Assembly (NCBI GenBank): GCA_034770075.1
Contig: JAVJAP010000214.1
Coordinates: 1,426,001-1,490,000 of the forward strand
DNA length: 64,000 nucleotides
Origin: Aralia elata
Taxonomy: Eukaryota; Streptophyta; Magnoliopsida; Apiales; Araliaceae
Reading direction: 5' to 3'
Shown: positions 35,001 to 47,990 of the stretch, in pieces
Numbering within the stretch: position 1 is the stretch's first letter
How the letters are laid out: each line of letters opens with the position of its first letter
Translations under genes and position numbers: made by a program
Notes under the pieces: generated by a model
The model's input: the letters and a program-made list of their open reading frames with translations, nothing else
Database searches by the model: none
What the model was told of the DNA's origin: nothing

Positions 35001-36072
35001 ATTAAAGCTAAAATTTATCTGTAGCTGAGCAAACAGGCAAGTTCCCTAATTCCATTCTTTCAGTATACTGAATGCAAGTTCTATCTTACTCAACTTTTAC
35101 ATTGAGCAATATTTCTAAACCTTATGCATTATTTTTAATTTGTGCAAAAAGGTATATATTGCAAGTTATTCTTTAAGCTTGAATCTTACCTCCAAGCATG
35201 CTTTAAGTGGTCTAATTACTTTTAAAATTATTCCACATCTTTGTATTTATTGACATTCGCACTCGTGCATTTGAATTCGTATATTTATTTAAGTTCAGAA
35301 ATTTGTGAACTATTCATGGTTAAGTCTGAACCCTTGTTCGGTCAGGCAAGTATGTGAGAATTTATAAAAGCTATCCGGACCAATCGATGGTAAGGATTCT
35401 TAGACTAAATGGACACCCCTTTTATTATAGGGGAGTACCCCAGGTACCGTATATAAGGTACAAATAGCAGAGTTAAATGTTATGCATACATATAGCGTAC
35501 GCGAGGCTGATCCCCTCAAGTACTTATTCTGTAGCCAGTAACCAGAGGGTCAACTAGCTATTGACTCCTTTGGAAGTTATCGTTCAAAGTCTATTTGACT
35601 ACCAATTGTTCTAAAAGCATTTATTGTTATTGCTTCTGATAATTCTATTGTTGAAATCTCTTTCCATATCCCTTCCGTCATGATATATCCTTATTATTGT
35701 ACTTTAACCTTGCTGAGCAAACTCGTTGCTCATCCTTGCTATATCATGACTTCATTACAGCTAAACCCGAGACGTCAGGGAAGGACAAAGGGAAAGAAAA
35801 GATGAAGTAATAGACTTCATGTAGCAGATTTTAAATTCACGTGTAGTTAATTACTGTTAATGTAATTTAAACCCTGATTTTTATTTAGGGTATGGATTTG
35901 TGTAAGTGTTTAAGGTCTTTGTATTCTGGGACTAGTAACACCTTTGTAATGAACAACGTATGTTTATTATATTCCGCATTTTAGTTACCATATGTTGTTA
36001 GAGGTGAATGTTTGTATTGGATCGTGATGACCGGATCCGGGTATTTGGAGACCCGAATTTGGGGGCGTCACA
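32073..36072 (+). mobile_element. 3' LTR of Tekay-type gypsy element
   Basis: 4000 bp, TGTAATGTCCGAG...GGGGGCGTCACA, followed by TTACC (36073-36077). Compared with the 5' copy it has an 8-base expansion of ATCAATCC near 32795 and scattered transitions. TATA box candidate at 33126-33132. Confidence 0.95.
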
Positions 36073-36196
36073 TTACCAATTACCATAAACAACTTATAAT
36101 TATCTGTACCTCACGTATCCTACATAATATATAATCGTGTACGTCATTTATTAGTCACGTAGCAATGCTTAGTAATTGTTTGTGTTAACTGTACTT
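36073..36196 (-). mobile_element. LARD LTR, right copy, segment 2
   Basis: The 124 bases TTACCAATTACCATAAAC... continue the LARD LTR where it was cut at 22029 (compare 15953-16077). The segment ends with CTT (36194-36196), the left target copy of the CACTA insertion. Confidence 0.9.
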
Positions 36197-36896
36197 CACT
36201 ACAACAAAAAGGCTTATTTCCGATGAAATGTTCCGTCGATAATAAGGCTATTCCGTCGAGGATAACGTTATTTTCGACGGAATATTCCATCGGGAATTCG
36301 GTCGTATATAAGCACGTTGAAATTAAGTCTGTCGATTTTTCGGTCAGAAATAATTAGGGTCGACAGAATTCTTACCGACCGAATATTCAGTCGGAGTTAA
36401 TATATCCCCGACTGAAAACTAGCCGTCGAGGATATTCAGTCGGTGATAAGTATGCCACGTGGCAATCTGCTAAAACTGGAAAACAATTTAAACTCGACGG
36501 AATTCCGTCGAGGATACCACTATTCCGTCGAGGATAGTGTTTTTTTTTAAATATTTTATTTGTTTTTGCAATATCCAGGGATTTAACCCATATCTTGTAC
36601 CTGTACTTATTTTCCCAACATCACATACACAAGCTAACAATATGGCCAATAACATGAATTACAATTACAATCACCTCATCCAACAATATATCAAAAACCA
36701 ACTAATTAAATGAGAAGTAAAAAGGTCAAAAATATCCCATTAATCTAAACTAAACTATAACAAACATCCCATTAAGCTAAATTAAACTAAGTGTCAAACC
36801 GCAACAAAACCAAAGTAATGATAAGGTTTAAACTATAATATGTACATCAAAAATTATGTAAACTACAAAAGAATTTAAACTACAAAAGAATGTAAA

Positions 36897-37448
36897 CTAA
36901 GTCAAGCTAGTAGAGCCCCCAGTGTGAGGAGAATCATCAGGCGGGCATCGACGCTGCTCTGGAGTATGAAAATCGCCCTCATTATCATCCTGCTCGTTAG
37001 TCCGCTCGTCACCCTGTTGATACAATATAATGTAACTCATTAGTCTATATATATGATTCAGTTAAAGATAACTAAATAAAAATTAAATAACATGCAGAAT
37101 ATATATTTGTATTTAAAATGAAGTATACCTGAGCAGTCGAGCGCTGACTCAACATCGGCCCAAACGCGTCCTCGACTAAGGTAACCATCATCCGAACAAT
37201 CTCGTCGCGTATCGCGGCCCACTGCTCCGGAGGGATACCCGTACTCTCGGCGGTGGCACCAACTGCAACGTCCTGCGCAAGCTGATGGAGGCGAGAACGG
37301 CGGGGCGGGTCCTGACGATGGAACAACGAATCGGTCTCAAACCTCTCCGACACCGCAGCCATAACACGCTGGAACAAAGCATCATCTAAGCCAGCGCCCG
37401 TATGTGATGGTCCCACGGGGGCTCTCGGACGCAGACGCTGGCTAGAGC
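36897..37448 (-). CDS. CACTA-encoded protein, last two exons
   Basis: Exon 37129-37448 begins after TTTTTGTAG and reads SSQRLRPRAPVGPSHTGAGL, DDALFQRVMAAVSERFETDS, ..., WAAIRDEIVRMMVTLVEDAF, GPMLSQRSTAQ. It ends at a GTATAC donor. The last exon, 37013-36897, starts after TCAACAG in the same phase and reads GDERTNEQDDNEGDFHTPEQ, RRCPPDDSPHTGGSTSLT, then TAG. The sequence is hydrophilic and low-complexity toward its end. I take it as the C-terminus of a second CACTA protein (TNPA-like or the plant transposase-24 type), but this is inference from position. Its phase does not match a splice from the upstream transposase exon. Confidence 0.5.
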
Positions 37449-37523
37449 CTACAAAAATAAATATAACATGAATAATATTACAAGTTTACTTTATTCATAA
37501 ACACGAAATAAACACAAATATTA

Positions 37524-37838
37524 TACCTCTTGGCAGTGTATAGGCTGGTATCCTCGGTAACCCCAACACGAAATAAACTCAGCTGATTCCCCATGATGAA
37601 TCCATACCGAATACCCATCCACAAATCCACGTGAATATAAGTCAAATTTAACTTCATCAGCAGTCTTCCATATCATGTTCTTACACTTGAAACACGGGCA
37701 TCTCATCTTTCCGTTCGGATCATCAACATGTTCTATTGCTTTGTTCATAAAATTGGACACCCCTTCACGATATGCATCAACTAATCCCCTCCCATCAATA
37801 GGTATCCTACGGTACATCCAACTCCGATCGGCTGACAT
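37524..37838 (-). pseudogene. CACTA transposase N-terminal (Transpos_assoc) fragment
   Basis: Reads MSADRSWMYRRIPIDGRGLV, DAYREGVSNFMNKAIEHVDD, GKMRCPCFKCKNMIWKTADE, VKFDLYSRGFVDGYSVWIHH GE. The CPCFKCKN cysteine pair and the closing W..HGE are hallmarks of the transposase-associated domain at the start of plant TNP2-type CACTA transposases. After HGE (about 37573) the sequence departs from the family and a GTATAATA donor follows at 37523. The catalytic transposase domain is absent, so an internal deletion is the simplest explanation. Confidence 0.8.
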
Positions 37839-38389
37839 CTTTAATTGAAGAAAATACCCAATTAGAATATATATGCATGTATTTAGTTTACCTAGTATAT
37901 ATCTCCACTCTAAAGGGATTAGGTTTCTATCCCGTTCCTGGATACGTTTCCTCACTAGTGCCAACACGTTAACCACGTTTTTTTATATTTCAAGAAAATT
38001 TCGGCAGCACCTTCCCATGATCTCCAAGTACACGAAATAGACTAAGAGAACTTAATCTAAATATGCACTCGAAGAACATATAAAGATAACAGCTGAAAAA
38101 TCCTCTAAACAAAAAAAACGTAACTAACCCATTGGCACCGACCTAAGTGAGAGACATAATATCCAGTAACAGTCCCAGACTGGGGACTATTCGACATTTA
38201 CTCCTAATGAGTGAATGTCAAACGGGTTTCTAAGCTCCTAATGAATATACTACATGCACACGTATTATATTATGTTTATTGTAATTGTGGAAAACTAAGC
38301 AAATGCTACTTAGTTTATTTTTCCAATGAAGGATGTTCACTATCGTAGTTTATCGAAAACTATTTATTTGAATTAAAATATAGTATTTG
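37839..38389. other. CACTA internal sequence, no gene seen
   Basis: About 550 AT-rich bases upstream (minus strand) of the transposase fragment up to the solo LTR. No ORF or repeat worth naming. Confidence 0.4.
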
Positions 38390-39235
38390 TGTAATATCCC
38401 GAGTTTTTAGAAATTATTTTATAAATGTAAAATAGGAATTTAATAAATAAAATTCTTATTATGTAGTTCGAGCGATGAATTTAAAATTGTAGTAGTTAAT
38501 TTAACTATTAAATAAATAAGTTAAATTAATTACAGAATGAAATAAGGAATTTAAGAAGGTTGATTAATTTATATTAATTAACCAAGGATAAGATAAAAAC
38601 TAAATAATGAATTAAATTTCATGTACGAGATAATTAATTCTCTTAATCAAAATTAGAGAATTAATATATGATTTTGTTTTATAAAAAAACGAGGGAGTTA
38701 ATTAAACTCATTATAATAATATTTGAATAATGAATTTATATATTAAATAAATATATTTATTGAGTAAATAAATTGTTTGAAAATAATTTATGGAAGGAAG
38801 GAACAAATTTGATTTAGTTATACAATATTAATTGTATCAATTAAATGAGCTATTTAAAATAATTAATGAGGTAAATATTAATTATTTAATCAATGATTCG
38901 TGTTACTAAATGTGTTATAATCATGTTAATTCCAATTGTTTCAAAAAGATTTTATACCAATATGTATAAAATTTATCTCAAGTATATTTTTTTATTAATA
39001 TCACATGTATTGATATTAACTATATAGAATATGTATATATATATATATATATATATAGAACGGGCGATAATATGCATGATGCTCGTTTTTTTTTTAATCA
39101 TGCATGTGCCTTTATGTTGTTCTCATGCAGTTATTTAGGCAAGTGCATTTGAGTGTATATATATACATGCTAAAACTTATAATATTAGCACTAGAAGTGT
39201 AGGTATGCTATCTAAGTCTTAAGTTATGTATATAT

Positions 39236-39296
<61 letters not shown>

Positions 39297-39866
39297 CTAC
39301 CGAGTCCACTTGCAAGAAAAAGAGAAAAAGAGCAAACTCATGGAGTAAAAACACAACCCATAATTTCAGCTCATTAATCAAACACGTGAACCATGATAAT
39401 TGTGATGGAACTAATGTTCTGAAAAGAAAAAAAACAAGCCATCGAAAGGAAGCAATTGAATAATTTTAAAAAAAAAACCCCGTGAGCACCCACTAAATAC
39501 TGTGTCCGTTTCTTTATTGTTAGCATTAATAATACCCTTGTGCATGACTGATTTCTTTGTCGGCCATCGAGAGAAAGTTTCCTTACATCCTTCACCATAT
39601 TTGATTAGTTAAATAGATTATTGCGTCTAGTGGAGCATGAGGGAAGTAAATAATTCTTGCCAACACAATGGTCCATATATATATATATATATATATATAA
39701 TTATAGCCTGCTACATAAAGCTAAATGGCTTGGACCGAAAAGGAAAAAAAGAATGGGTTAATGATAGCTGAAATGGGAACAGTAACTACCCCCGTTAGCT
39801 ATTATATATGTGAACCCCGTATACCAAAAGGAAGGTTACATTATTGAGAGAGCCAAACCATGATAC

Positions 39867-39917
<51 letters not shown>

Positions 39918-41615
39918 GAGCAGCCAGGGGACCAGCTAGTATTAATAATGGAAGTGAGTGGGGCGGTAGCAATAAAAAAAATGATTCTTTAGTGGTAGAG
40001 TGTCCACTTGGGGATGTAAATTATTAATACAAGTATGGGTTGCTCCAAGATTACTACCTCGAATCAAACTATTAGCAGCAAAGCTTACAACATAACCCAT
40101 ACTCACCACTGTAAGCAAACCAAGAAGGGTTAGCCAATCAAGAGAAACTCTCCATGACAAACAGCTGAAACGCCATGAACCATTACCTCCGGTGAATCCC
40201 TTTCGCTGGTAAACCACGCATAGAATATGGAGAGAGGAAGAATAGAACATTCTTATAAGAACATGTTTTCTCTCTCTGTTTCTTATATCTCTTTCTAGAA
40301 CCCATTCTAGAGAGAGAAACATATAAATACATACATGCAACAAGGGGCAAATGGGTTGCAGTGTATTCTTATCATGGCTCAACTAGCTGCTGCTCAAGAA
40401 CCCATTTCCGTCGTGACTGATGCATACCCCCAGCTCGCAGCCGGACTTAAGAACTTCGAGCTTAGTATAGAGAGAGAAATGTGTGTATATATATATATAT
40501 ATATAATTTTAGAGAGAGAAATATGGGATGGTGAAGAGAGTACTGCAACAGTGCGCCACATTGGTGTTCAGCATAATGGTACAGTTAGTGAAGCTAACAT
40601 GATGGATAGTAATTTTCCTGAACACAAGAATGAAATGTTTCCAATGGGACTGTTGGTAGCAAGAAAGATGATTGTAGTAAAAACAGCGGCCTACATGTTG
40701 TCGACAATAATGATGTCACACAGCAGTGGCCAGGATTACGTAGAGGGGTAAAATTTGATACATCCGATCAAGAGATAATTCGGCATCTACTTACAAAAGT
40801 TGTATTTACCTGGTGTTAAGCAAAATGGAAGCGTATTTCACTTCTTCCATAGAGCAATCAAAGCCTATAACACTAGAACACAACCAAGTCTGTGAACGAG
40901 ATATTGATAAAAGATTCATTTATTAGCATGGATAAGGTATTTGAAAAATGTCAAGAAACTATCCTTTCATTCCGGAAGAAAAAGAAATATTGGATATGAA
41001 TAATGTAGGCGATGATCTACGGACTGAGGCAAGTTTTTCAGAACTTGCTTTTATGTATAAAATGTTATTATATGCTAATACGTTGTTATGTTAGAACATT
41101 CTATGAACTGTTTAATTTGAACGTTATAATGTGCAAGAAGAAGCATGATGATATGTGACTTACGTGTTAATATGTTTACATGTATAACTGTCACACATGG
41201 ATATACTGTGAAGCATGCATGATACATGATTTATGTGTTATGTGTAACTGTTAAACTTGCGGGCAACGTAGTTGCTTACCCACGCCACAAACAGATTTTT
41301 TTTACAGCTAGCATGGAAGGACCTGATTGGTCAGAAAAGAGGGTGATTGAAGGGAAAATGTTTAAAAGAAGAATTAAAAATCTATGTCGCGACATTGTAT
41401 TATTTTAATGTTGCACTATTATTTACAAGCTGATGTATTGTATACTCTGAGTTAGAATGATTTGTACGATTAAAGGTTAGAAAACTTGGGATTAGATAGA
41501 GAGGTATTGTAATATTATAGAAATTACTTTCACGTCATAGAGATTTGTATTGTATATCTAGTATCGTGGCGAACCGGATCCGAGGTCAAGGTGACCCGGA
41601 TTTGGGGTCGTCACA
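38390..41615 (+). mobile_element. Solo LTR nested in the CACTA element
   Basis: Begins TGTAATATCCCGAG and ends GGTCGTCACA (3226 bp), flanked by perfect 5-bp duplicates ATTTG (38385-38389 and 41616-41620). The terminal sequences resemble the Tekay-type LTR at 22030 but the body is diverged, so it is a related family. It holds several (AT)n microsatellites (39021-39057, 39230-39291, 39676-39700, 39871-39913 and 40485-40506). No primer binding site, purine tract or second LTR is present, so recombination between LTRs probably removed the interior. Confidence 0.85.
39942..40480. other. Unexplained more complex stretch inside solo LTR
   Basis: This stretch is less AT-rich than its surroundings and carries a minus-strand open frame (SWRFSCLSWRVSLDWLTLLG, then LLTVVSMGYVVSFAANSLIR) and a plus-strand start MAQLAAAQEPISVVTDAYPQ at 40374. 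Neither is recognised. It could be a captured gene piece or chance. Confidence 0.25.
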
Positions 41616-41620
41616 ATTTG

Positions 41621-42560
41621 GACTTCATTGTATGTAGCAGTTCTACTAAGTAAATGGTACTTAGTTTTAATTCATTATAAAAATTTTCTTTTATTTATTT
41701 TTAATTTATGTAATTAGTTTAATTTATTATAGTAAACTGACTTTATTTTAGATTATTTTATTTTATATTAATATAATTTTTTTTATTATTTTATTAAATT
41801 TCATTTTATTTTGTATTATATTATGTTATATTATTTAATTTAATTTAATTTAATAAAATTAATTTATTAATTTATATTAATTAAATTATTTTATTTCATT
41901 TTATTTTGTATTATATTATTTAATTAATTAATTTAATTTTCTTTAATTAAACTTAATTTAATTTAATTAATTAATTAATTAATATTAATTAAGTTATATT
42001 ATTTCATTTTATTTTGTATTATATTATTTAATTAATTAATTAATTTAATTATTTTAAATAAGATATTTAATTTTATTTATTTTATTTATTTGATTTTGTA
42101 TTATACTATATTATATTAAGTAATTTACTTTATTTTAATTTATTTCACTTAATTTTTATGTTATTATATTATATTATTTAATCTAATTTACTTTAATTTA
42201 ATTTAATTTAATATAAAATTTTAATTTATTTTATTTGGTATTATATTATTTAATTATTTAATTAATTAATATTAATTAAGTTATATTATTTCATTTTATT
42301 TTGTATTATATTATGTTATATTATTTAATTTAATTAATTAATTAATTAATATTAATTAAGTTATTTTATTTCACTTAATTTTGTATTATATTATTTAATT
42401 AATTAATTTATTTAATTATTTTAAATAAGATATTTCATTTTATTTATTTTCTTTATTTTATTTTGTATTATACTATATTATATTAAGTAATTTACTTTAT
42501 TTTAATTTTATTTTAATATTGTAAACTAATTAAAATACATAAATATTATACAGTAGGGGC
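41621..42560. repeat. Very AT-rich degenerate repeat in CACTA
   Basis: Nearly pure A/T with recurring words (TTTATTTTGTATTATATTAT, TTAATTAATTAATTTAATT). Segments near 41880-42060 and 42230-42430 repeat each other, so it grew by local duplication. No coding potential. Confidence 0.6.
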
Positions 42561-43149
42561 CACAGATTTTGTAATTGAACAATTCTGACAGAAATTCCGT
42601 CGGAAATTCCGTCGAAAATAACAATAATGACAACCCAACAGAAAATGCAAGAAATATAAGTAACATCAGCCTCATCAATAGCAAATTATTTGATTCAGTA
42701 CACTAACATCAGCCTCAGTATGTAAATTAGGAACATGCAAATTGTAGGAATTAAACCCAACTTGAATCAATTATCAGATTCATGTAAAAATTTCAGCTAA
42801 CCTTGAATGAGAGGAAAAATTAATACCAATATGCATTATGCATCAATAAAAATGAATAACAAGTTTCACATTCACTTTCTCAATATGCAGATTCCCAATT
42901 TTAGAAAGAAAAAATTAAATGACAAGACTCCAATTTCAATATGCAATATTCCGAAAATTGAATTGAACTCAATATGCAGATTCCAATATCCCAATTTCAG
43001 ATTCAGCAATTATTCTAAATTACCAATATCAATACATGACAAATTGAATGACAAAATTACCAAAATTTCAATACACATGACAAATTGAATGAAATATTTA
43101 CCAAGTTAGATTTACAAATTCTTGCACTAACCTTGAAAATTGATAGAAA

Positions 43150-43275
43150 GAGACAGAGACGAGGTGGTGGAGCAGCAGCGGTGCGGCGGCGGCGGTGCGG
43201 CAGCAGCAGCGTTGCAGCGGCTGGGAATGAGAGAGATAGAGAGAAACAAATGAAAGAGAGAGAGAGAGAGGGAGG
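43150..43275. repeat. CAG/CGG-rich and GA-rich simple sequence
   Basis: A GC-rich run of GCAGCGG/CGGCGG words (43165-43222) is followed by AGAGAG repeats (43230-43275). On the minus strand this is a CT-rich then GC-rich stretch close to the right CACTA end, where the transposase leader would lie, so it may be the 5' UTR of the element's transcript. The frame 43085-43282 is low-complexity and not called. Confidence 0.45.
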
Positions 43276-43618
43276 TAGGTGAGTGAAAATGAAGTCAGTG
43301 GCGACTGAAGGAAATGATAATAGGTTTTATTATTAATTCCGACGGAATTTCCGTCGCAAATAAGTCCGTCGAAATTATATGTTATTCTCGACGGATATTC
43401 TGTCAGAAATAAGACTGTTCCGTCGAAATTAATATTGGCGCTAGCGGGAATATTGGCGCCAACGGTCCGACGTTAGTGCCGACAGAATTCCGTCGTACTT
43501 AAGCTATTGTCGAGGGACTTATTTCTGACGGATAAATTCTGTCGAAGTCAAGTTACATTCGGCTGAAACCATTCCGTCGGAAATAAGTCCGTCAATCTTA
43601 AACGATTTTCTTGTAGTG

Positions 43619-45679
43619 CTTTACAATCCATAACCCTTGTTTTTAATTGATGCACAACGTTCAATTAAGTTTGATTGTGTGAACTTCACCTTACACCTCA
43701 TTACTATTCTTCTTAGGCGACACTTGATGTTCATTCAAGTGTTAAGACTTATCATGACTCCATAATATAAATCTAACATTCAATAAAATTTATTATAGTT
43801 GACTGAAACAACTTTATCTTATTACTATCCATCTTAGGTTCCTTTAAGATCCTCTATAATTATCACTCAACATTTAGTTAAGTAATTAAAGTTTATATTC
43901 ACATTGCATTATATGTATCTTAGACTTATTCAATTTAATTAGGAACCTTACCTAGCATATAAGGCTTAACCCTTAATCAATATTACCATACCTCACGAAC
44001 ATCAAGCTTAAGTCTTTTATAACTTACTAAAGCACAACTTTTAAATCATCATTTACGTGATTACAACAAGTCTTATAACATGTTTTACATTTCATTACAA
44101 TCATTCATTAGGGTTATATAGGCACTCCTAGAATCATACAACTAAAATCTCATTTCTGGGCAAAACTGGCTACCGGCGCTGCAGCGCCGCATTTACACTA
44201 AGGACCGACGCTGGGTCACAAATTTTCGGGTCGGGCATGGTTCGGCGTTGTGGCGCCACGTTTACTCTTGGAACGAGTGTTGCAGCGCCGTTCGTTAGAA
44301 TTCGATTATGCAGTTCGCGAATTGCACAAAATCAACCCAAAAATTCCCAATTTCTTCACCCAAATAGTAAATTGACTAAACCCAGATGTTATAAACTTCA
44401 TAAAACTAAAACTCAACTTGTATACAGCGATCCTAACAACATAAACAACTTTAACAATCAATTTAGAGACTCAAAAATCATTGTTCATGCTAGTTTTTTC
44501 ATATTTCACTACTTTTAGTGTAATCAACCACTACGGATTCGTTATTCAACCAATTTGATCCGTTTAACTTCCGTTGTTTTCGTATTTCAACGTATTAACA
44601 ATATCCATCGTCAATTTCAGATTCTATACATGAATTAACCATCAATTTTGACTCCAAAATAAGCTATAATATACATATACCAACCAAAACTCAATTCCTT
44701 CTTGTTTAACATGATTACATGGATTTGATTACTAGAAACTCGATTATAAACCACATAAAACCAATTATATATACCCAAGAACATACATAATAGATTCCTC
44801 CACTAATTTATCATCAAAACCTATTACAGATAAATAGTTTTAGAAAAATAAGAACTAGAAACTTTAGAATTTACCTTTGATCCTTCTAAGCTTAGCTACA
44901 CAACTAGGGGGCTTGATTATCCTCCTTCCTCCTTTGATTTCTCAGAGCTTTTTCCCTCCAATTTTACAGAGAACTCTATTCTCTCTCAATTCTTTCTTCC
45001 TCTCTTCTTTTCTATTTTCTTAGACTTCGGAGTAATATATCTAAGCCAAATAAACTGAAGATTACGTGGGTTATCAGTTACCAATTAAAAGGTGTCATCA
45101 GTTTAAAATACAAAGGTCATTATGCCTTGTTTGGAAACCCCAAAATAATCCTTATCCCATTTCCATTTATTTCATTATTCCTTTATATTATATGATACAC
45201 ATATTACACCCTAATTAATTGTATTCCAATATTTTAAATTGAATTAACTTAAACTCAATTCTTCAAGGAATAAAATTAACCTTATTAATATTACCACACT
45301 TAAATAAATTATTTCGTGACCATTCTCATCCAATATTTGTTTTATTCCACAAAAATCCCAATTAAATATTTATTTTATTTAATAACTATTTTACTATTTA
45401 TAAAATTCACAATCGCATTACATTAACGTATTACATTTATATGTAATACATTACTTTCTCATTTTATTAAAACAATTATATATTTACATTAATTCACTAT
45501 TTTAATTAAGTGAATTACTCTCATTATTTACGAAATTTAATTCTTAACAATTCCATTGCTAACAAGGCATAATAATCAAATTATATTATTTCATAATATA
45601 ATTTTTAACTTAATAATATTCAGTTAGCTTCCTTTTCGTAACAATTTCATTTACTCTTTTCAATGGTTTAATTAACTAT
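43619..45679 (-). mobile_element. LARD LTR, right copy, segment 3
   Basis: Continues the LARD LTR from the CACTA right target copy (CTT, 43619-43621), aligning with about 16075-18254. It lacks about 110 bases present in the left copy at 16277-16385 and carries mutated CG motifs at 44172-44290. It ends with ACTAT (45675-45679), the left duplicate of the next insertion. Confidence 0.9.
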
Positions 45680-47139
45680 TGTGACACCCCCAAATTCGGG
45701 TCTCCAACTACCCGGATCTGGTCATCACGATCCAATACAAACATTCACCTCTAACAACATATGGTATCTAAAATGCGGAATATAATAAACATACGTTGTT
45801 CATTACAAGGGTGTTACTAGTCCCAGAATACAATAACCTTAAACACATACACAAATCCATACCCTAAATACCTATCAGGGTTTAAATTACATTAACAGTG
45901 AATAACTACACATAGATTTAAAATCGGCTACATGAAATCTATCACTTCATCTTTTCTTTCCCTTTGTTCTTCCTTGACGTCTCGGGTTTAGCTGCAATGA
46001 AGTCATGATATAGCAAGGATGAGCAACGAGTTTGCTCAGCAAGTTTAAAGTACAACAATAAGGATATATCATGATGAAAGGGATATAGAACGAGATTTCA
46101 ACAATAGAATTATCAGAAGCAACAACAATAAATGTTTTTAGAACAATTGATAGTCAAGTAGACTTTGAACAATAACTTCCAAAGGAGCCAATAGCTAGTT
46201 GACCCTCTGGTTACTGGCTACAGAATAAGTACTTGAGGGGATCAGCCTCGCGTACGCTATGTGTATGCATAACATTTAACTTTGCTAGTTGTACCTTATA
46301 TACGGTACCTGGGATACTCCCTTATAATAAAAAGGGGTGTTCATACAGTCTAAGAATCCTTACTATCGATTGGTTCAGATAGCTTTTATAAATCCTCACA
46401 TACTTGCCTGACCGAACAAGGGTTCAGACTTAACCATGAATAGTTTATAAATTTCTGATCTTAAATAAATATACGAATTCAAATGCACGAGTGTGAATGT
46501 CAATAAATACATAGGTGTGGAATAATTTTAAAAATAATTAGACCACTTAAAGCATGCTTGGAGATAAGACTCAAGCTTAAGGAATAACTTGCAATAATAT
46601 ATACCTTTTTGCACGAATTTAAAAATAGTGCCTAAGGTTTAGGAACTTGCTCAATGTAGAATTTGAGTAAGATAGAACTTGCCTGTTTGCTCAGCTACCG
46701 ATAAATTTTAGCTTTAATTAATTGATCTTGAGTGACCTATTATTGGATAAAGTCGATTTATCAATTAATATGGCATAGTTGTATATTGGCACACCTTACT
46801 ATACCATTTATTTGGCAGATAAACAATTTACCAATTACATTTAATTACTATCTAATCATTAGCTAAACAGAAATTAATTTAATGGCCTCTAGCTATTATT
46901 TAAAAATATATAATAGTTAATCATGGTTACCTATTATTTGAGTACTCAACTATTCCCCTTATTTGTCTCTAAATATGGGTTAATAATCCTTATTTATTAT
47001 TTATAAAATAAATAATAAATTTATTTTGGTTTAAAGACAACAGGAAAACAATTGATTATTTATTTAGTTTACTCTTAATTATTATTTACCTTAGGGGTAA
47101 TTGAGTAATTATTAATCTTGTTCCTTATTTAACATTAAT

Positions 47140-47990
47140 TAAATACTTAATGTATTAATTCTACACACATTTAATTATTATTTAATATTAGTTAAATAAT
47201 CCTTAAGTATTTATTATTTTTATTCAGGCCAAAAGTAAATAATCAACTTATTAATCTCACTCATACTTAATCATTATTTCATTAATGATTAAGTAGTTGT
47301 TATCCTTATTAGCTTTATTCATACCCAATTATTATTAGTTAATAATTATATATTTACTATCTTTATTTAGTACTATTTGATAAAGAATAAATAACCATCT
47401 ATTAACTTTACTATACCTTATAATAATTCAATAGTTACTACCTTTATTTATTATTAATGAATAAATAATAAATAATTATCTATGAGTTTTACTTATACTT
47501 AATTATTATTTAAGATTAAATAATAATTAAATATTTATTACCTTTATTTATTATTTATGGGTAAATAATAAATAATTATTTATTAACTTTACTTATACTT
47601 AATTATTATTTAAGATTAAATAATAATTAAAATATTTATTACCTTTATTTATTATTTATGGGTAAATAATAAATAATTATTTATTAACTTTACTTATACT
47701 TAATTATTATTTAAGATTAAATAATAATTAAATATTTATTACCTTTATTTATTATTTATGGATAAATAATAATTAATTATTTGTTAACCTCATTCATTAT
47801 TATTTAATATTAATTTAATAATAATTAAATATTTATTATCTTTATTGGTAAATAATAAATAATTATTATTTTATTACTTATATTTATACTTGATTATTAT
47901 TAATTAATAATAATTTAAATATTTACTATCTTTATTTATTGTTTATTGATAAATGATAAATAATTACTTATAAATTTTATTTATTAGTTA
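47140..47990. repeat. AT-rich tandem repeats in solo LTR
   Basis: A unit of 100-101 bases repeats almost perfectly: the word ACTTATACTT recurs at 47491, 47591 and 47692, with more degenerate copies on both sides. The unit alternates AATTATTATTTAAGATT with TTATTATTTATGGGTAAAT, which are partly self-complementary. The equivalent part of the Tekay LTRs (24060-24450) is shorter, so the solo copy has expanded. Confidence 0.75.

Larger units (their letters stand above)
36197..43618 (-). mobile_element. CACTA (En/Spm) transposon, deletion derivative
   Basis: Termini CACTACAACAAAA (left) and TTTTCTTGTAGTG (right) form an inverted pair, and CTT duplicates flank it (36194-36196 and 43619-43621). Subterminal regions (36205-36540, 42580-42620 and 43330-43600) are full of TTCCGTCGA/GGATA-type repeats in both orientations. 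The empty site is visible in the left LARD LTR as ACTCTACTTTACAATCC near 16070-16086. Coding remnants lie on the minus strand (36897-37838). A solo LTR (38390-41615) is inserted in it. The transposase core is missing, so it is non-autonomous. Confidence 0.93.

Noticed and set aside
39230..39291. Long (AT)n tract considered as a CRISPR-like or regulatory repeat
   Set aside because: It is a plain dinucleotide microsatellite without spacers, in a eukaryotic context.
43085..43282. Frame with Arg/Ala repeats and an Arg-Glu tail
   Set aside because: It is a translation of CAG/CGG and GA simple sequence near the CACTA end.
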